Assembly (NCBI GenBank): GCA_017552965.1
Contig: JAFZNQ010000003.1
Coordinates: 1-64,000, forward strand
Source of the DNA: Abditibacteriota bacterium
GTDB lineage: Bacteria; Armatimonadota; UBA5829
DNA length: 64,000 nucleotides
Direction of reading: 5' to 3'
Part shown: positions 61,552 through 64,000 of the stretch, in pieces
Numbering within the stretch: position 1 is the stretch's first letter
Layout: the number at the start of each line of letters is the position of its first letter
Position numbers and translations under genes: made by a program
The notes under the pieces: generated by a model
Seen by the model: the letters and a program-made list of their open reading frames with translations, nothing else
What the model was told of the DNA's origin: nothing
The model's database searches: none

Positions 61552-62496
61552 ATGTTTGTCAATCCCTATGAAAACACGGCGGGCATAAAGCCCCTGAAGT
61601 CCAACTTTCACATCCACGCGGGCACCGGCCCCGGCACTTGCGGCGCCTATGAGATAGAGCCCGTGATAGAGGCCTACCGCGACTGCGGCTACGGCGCTCT
61701 GTGCATCTCGAACCACAATCTCCTGACGGCCCCCGCGCCCTACAGGGAAAAATACGGCATAGTCCTCCTGCAGGGCTACGAATACACCACCAGAGAGCAC
61801 CTGCTGTGTCTGGGCTCCCCGGCCTTTACGCCTATCCCGGAGGACGTGATATTCCGCCCGGGCAGCGAAGGGCTGGAGGAGGGGCCCCGGGGTCTCGTCC
61901 ACCGCAAGAGAAACGTGGAGAATCTGCAGCTGGCCATAGACGACTGCCGCAAGGCCGGGGGCTACAGCATCATCTGCCACCCCGACTGCCACGTGTGGGG
62001 GGTCTCCCGGGACGTCATAGACGCCGTCAGCGGCTACGACGCCATAGAGATACTCAACGGGCGCAACACTTCCGACACCTACGACCATATCCTGAGCAAG
62101 GGCCTGCTGAAATGGTGCACCGGCTCCGACGACTTTCACCGCTGGTGGCACCTGTCCCACTGCTGGAACGTGATATACGCCGAGCCCACGGAGGCGGGCG
62201 TGCTGGAGGCCATGCGCAAGGGCGCCATGTACGTGTCCAAGGGCCTCACCCTGCAGAGGCTGGAGCTCACAGACGGCCGTATCCGCGTAAAGGCCATGGG
62301 AGGCGACGGCTTTGAGGGAGACTTTGAATACAAATTCATAGGCAAGGACGGCGCCGTGCTGAAGGTCACCTGCGACACCGAGGCTTCCTACAAGCTGAAG
62401 GGCAATGAAGCCTACGTGCGGCTGGACGTCACCAGCCCCGAGGGCTGGAAGCTCATCACCCAGCCTGTATATGACGATGCTTTTTTCAAGGAGTAG
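61552..62496 (+). CDS. PHP-domain phosphoesterase-like protein, copy 1
   Basis: 314 residues. The PHP metal ligands are in order: HxH ('FHIHAGTGPG'), 'SNHN', Glu in 'GYEYTT', His in 'ICHPDCHVW', and D-x-H in 'GSDDFHRWWHL'. This is the pattern of the PHP superfamily (histidinol phosphatase and polymerase-associated exonucleases). No other domain is seen until a C-terminal beta-rich region from about 215. It shares a near-identical 'HAGTGPGTCGAYEI' start and 'GSDDFHRWWHL' end with the next two genes. The substrate is unknown; proximity to a sugar transporter suggests a phospho- or carbohydrate ester. Confidence 0.82.
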   Translation: MFVNPYENTAGIKPLKSNFHIHAGTGPGTCGAYEIEPVIEAYRDCGYGALCISNHNLLTAPAPYREKYGIVLLQGYEYTTREHLLCLGSPAFTPIPEDVIFRPGSEGLEEGPRGLVHRKRNVENLQLAIDDCRKAGGYSIICHPDCHVWGVSRDVIDAVSGYDAIEILNGRNTSDTYDHILSKGLLKWCTGSDDFHRWWHLSHCWNVIYAEPTEAGVLEAMRKGAMYVSKGLTLQRLELTDGRIRVKAMGGDGFEGDFEYKFIGKDGAVLKVTCDTEASYKLKGNEAYVRLDVTSPEGWKLITQPVYDDAFFKE

Positions 62497-62502
62497 AGAA
62501 CA

Positions 62503-63411
62503 ATGTACGTAAATCCTTACAAAGACTGTTTTGACACGAAGCCCCTGAAGTGCACCTTCCACACCCACGCGGGCACCGGCCCCGGCACCTGCGGCGCCTA
62601 TGAGATAGACGACGTGCTGCCCCTCTACAAGGAGCTGGGCTACGACTCGTTGTGCCTGTCCAACCACAACCTCTACACAGACCCCGCCGAATACGAGAAG
62701 AAGCACGACATCCTCTTGTTCCCCGGCTACGAATACACCAAATGGGAGCATATGGTGTGTCTGGGGACAGACAAGGTCATGGTCCCCCATCCGGAGACCT
62801 ACGCCCCCCTCGAAGACCCGGTGACCCCCTATCAGGCTGCCATAGACGGCTGCAACGCCGACGGGGGCTTCCCCATAGTCTGCCATCCCAACTGGCCGGT
62901 GGAATGGGCCGTCTCCCGGGAGTTCCTGGACCGGGTCCGCCGCTTCCGCGCCATAGAGGCCCACAACGGCTCCTGCGGCTCCAACGCCTGGGACCACGTG
63001 CTGTCACAGGGCCGCCTCATCTGGGGCGTGGGCTCCGACGACTTTCACCGCTGGTGGCATCTGGCCCTTGCGTGGAACATGGTGTATGCCGACAGAGACA
63101 AGCCCTCCATCATGGAGGCCCTGAAAAAGGGAGCGTTTTACGCATCCACGGGCCTCGTACTGCAGAGCCTGACCCTGGACAGCGACAAGATATCCATAGA
63201 GGTCATCAACCCCAACAACTACAGAGACGAGTTCAACTACAAGTTCTTCGGCGCGGACGGCAGGCTGCTGAAGGAGGTCAACGAGGAGACCGCCACCTAC
63301 CGCCTGAAGGGCGGCGAGAAATACGTGCGCATAGAGGTCATGAACAATGCGGGCAGGAAGCTCTACACCCAGCCCGTGTATGACGACGAGTGCCTGAAGA
63401 CAGAGGAATAA
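62503..63411 (+). CDS. PHP-domain phosphoesterase-like protein, copy 2
   Basis: 302 residues, the second tandem paralogue, 6 bp after the first. The motifs 'FHTHAGTGPGTCGAYEIDDV', 'LSNHNLYTD', 'GYEYTKWEHMVCLG', 'IVCHPNWPVEW' and 'GSDDFHRWWHLALAW' keep all PHP metal ligands. The C-terminal ~85 residues ('ISIEVINPNNYRDEFNYKFF') are the same beta-rich module as in copy 1. Copies 1 and 2 differ enough that they are not recent duplications. Confidence 0.82.
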   Translation: MYVNPYKDCFDTKPLKCTFHTHAGTGPGTCGAYEIDDVLPLYKELGYDSLCLSNHNLYTDPAEYEKKHDILLFPGYEYTKWEHMVCLGTDKVMVPHPETYAPLEDPVTPYQAAIDGCNADGGFPIVCHPNWPVEWAVSREFLDRVRRFRAIEAHNGSCGSNAWDHVLSQGRLIWGVGSDDFHRWWHLALAWNMVYADRDKPSIMEALKKGAFYASTGLVLQSLTLDSDKISIEVINPNNYRDEFNYKFFGADGRLLKEVNEETATYRLKGGEKYVRIEVMNNAGRKLYTQPVYDDECLKTEE

Positions 63412-63412
63412 C

Positions 63413-64000
63413 ATGTTTGTCAACACCCTTCAGGGCAAGCTGGACAGACCCTGCCAGCGGAGCAATTTTCACATCCACGCGGGCACCGGTCCCGGCACCT
63501 GCGGCGCCTACGCCATAGACGAGGTGATAGGCAACTACAAGGCGGTGGGCTACACCTGCCTGTGCCTGTCCAACCACAATCTGATCACGAGCCCCGACAC
63601 CTTTGACAACCAGGGCCTCAACATGATACAGGGCTATGAATACACCTCCGACAAGCATCTGGTGTGTCTGGGGGCCAGGACCATGACCTTTGACCCGGCG
63701 GACACCTCCGACGAGGCGCTGCAGAAGGCGGCGGACACCTGCGTGGCCGAGGGCGGCTTTGCCATACTCTGCCACCCCCACTGGCCGGAGGAATGGCACA
63801 CGAGCCGGGAGTTTCTGGACAAGACCACGGGCTTCGGAGCCATAGAGGTCTTCAACGCCGCCACCGACAGGGACGTGGGCGCCAAGGGGCGCACCGCCTG
63901 CATGAACGCTCAGGACTACCTGCTGAGCAAGGGCCGCCTCGTGTGGGGCGCCGGCTCCGACGACTTTCACCGCTGGTGGCACCTGGCCGCCGGCTGGAAC
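63413..64000 (+). CDS. PHP-domain phosphoesterase-like protein, copy 3 (cut by window end)
   Basis: From ATG 63413, the 196 codons seen encode a third paralogue: 'SNFHIHAGTGPGTCGAYAID', 'LCLSNHNLITSPDTFD', 'GYEYTSDKHLVCLGA', 'ILCHPHWPEEWH' and 'GAGSDDFHRWWHLAAGWN', at the very end of the window. All metal ligands are present. It starts 1 bp after the stop of copy 2. Its C-terminal part lies outside the window, so the length is unknown. Confidence 0.82.
   Translation, partial: MFVNTLQGKLDRPCQRSNFHIHAGTGPGTCGAYAIDEVIGNYKAVGYTCLCLSNHNLITSPDTFDNQGLNMIQGYEYTSDKHLVCLGARTMTFDPADTSDEALQKAADTCVAEGGFAILCHPHWPEEWHTSREFLDKTTGFGAIEVFNAATDRDVGAKGRTACMNAQDYLLSKGRLVWGAGSDDFHRWWHLAAGWN

Noticed and set aside
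60448-62997. Long minus-strand open frame of 849 codons opposite the RhaT-like and PHP genes
   Set aside because: No motifs, unlikely composition, and it crosses three well-supported genes, a terminator region and the hairpin leader.
1-64000. tRNA or rRNA genes
   Set aside because: I found no cloverleaf or conserved rRNA sequence on either strand by reading, though small degenerate tRNAs could be missed without a search.

Overview
The window is chromosomal DNA from a bacterium whose surface carries complex polysaccharides. Most of it is moderately GC-rich (highest after about 38 kb); the first 3.5 kb is clearly AT-richer. The gene content is that of a saccharolytic, probably host- or sediment-associated anaerobe: capsule/O-antigen loci, dTDP-rhamnose genes, an NPCBM-type GH36 enzyme, a RhaT-like transporter, BIG2-domain and PHP proteins. 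Hairpin-rich intergenic repeats add a genome-specific signature. I cannot assign a phylum from sequence alone; an uncultured lineage is likely.

Layout. (1) 1-3.5 kb: an AT-rich cassette of TcmP, a three-Cys-motif radical-SAM-like protein and a second TcmP, bracketed by IS3-family fragments. (2) 3.6-4.5 kb: nagB with a terminator and a candidate operator. (3) 4.6-24.3 kb, minus strand: an 18-gene polysaccharide operon with its own initiating sugar transferase, Wzx, Wzy, five glycosyltransferases, a UDP-sugar 6-dehydrogenase, an aminotransferase/acyltransferase pair, and an embedded thiolase plus 3-hydroxyacyl-CoA dehydrogenase. (4) 24.8-38.7 kb, plus strand: a second polysaccharide operon, again with initiating transferase, Wzy and Wzx, plus two pyruvyltransferase-like proteins, an FrhB-like Fe-S protein, a TupA-like ATP-grasp and a CapA protein. 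The two operons diverge from a 488-bp region with a good promoter on each strand.

(5) 38.8-47.9 kb: an AlaA-type aminotransferase, a VanX-like dipeptidase, a secreted BIG2 protein, the metY-cysK sulfur-assimilation operon, its probable Rrf2 regulator and a flavin reductase. (6) 47.9-52.5 kb: rfbA-rfbC-rfbD-rfbB (dTDP-L-rhamnose) and a nucleotidyltransferase. (7) 52.5-54.1 kb: a glycerophosphodiesterase and an AraC regulator. (8) 54.6-64 kb: divergent secreted GH36-like and unclassified glycosidase-like genes, then rhaT-like and three tandem PHP-domain genes, the last cut by the window edge.

How they fit together. rfbB makes dTDP-4-keto-6-deoxyglucose, which feeds rhamnose and could also feed the 4-aminotransferase of the minus-strand locus. 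In that locus, thiolase and 3-hydroxyacyl-CoA dehydrogenase could supply a hydroxyacyl-CoA to the adjacent NeuD/PglD-type acyltransferase. Five intergenic regions between 40 and 55 kb carry a mosaic repeat whose hairpins include a UNCG tetraloop with compensatory stem changes, so it is probably folded as RNA. The best candidates for undescribed biology are the TcmP/radical-SAM/TcmP cassette, the acyl-CoA module inside the polysaccharide locus, the structured repeat family and the tandem PHP genes beside a RhaT-like transporter.
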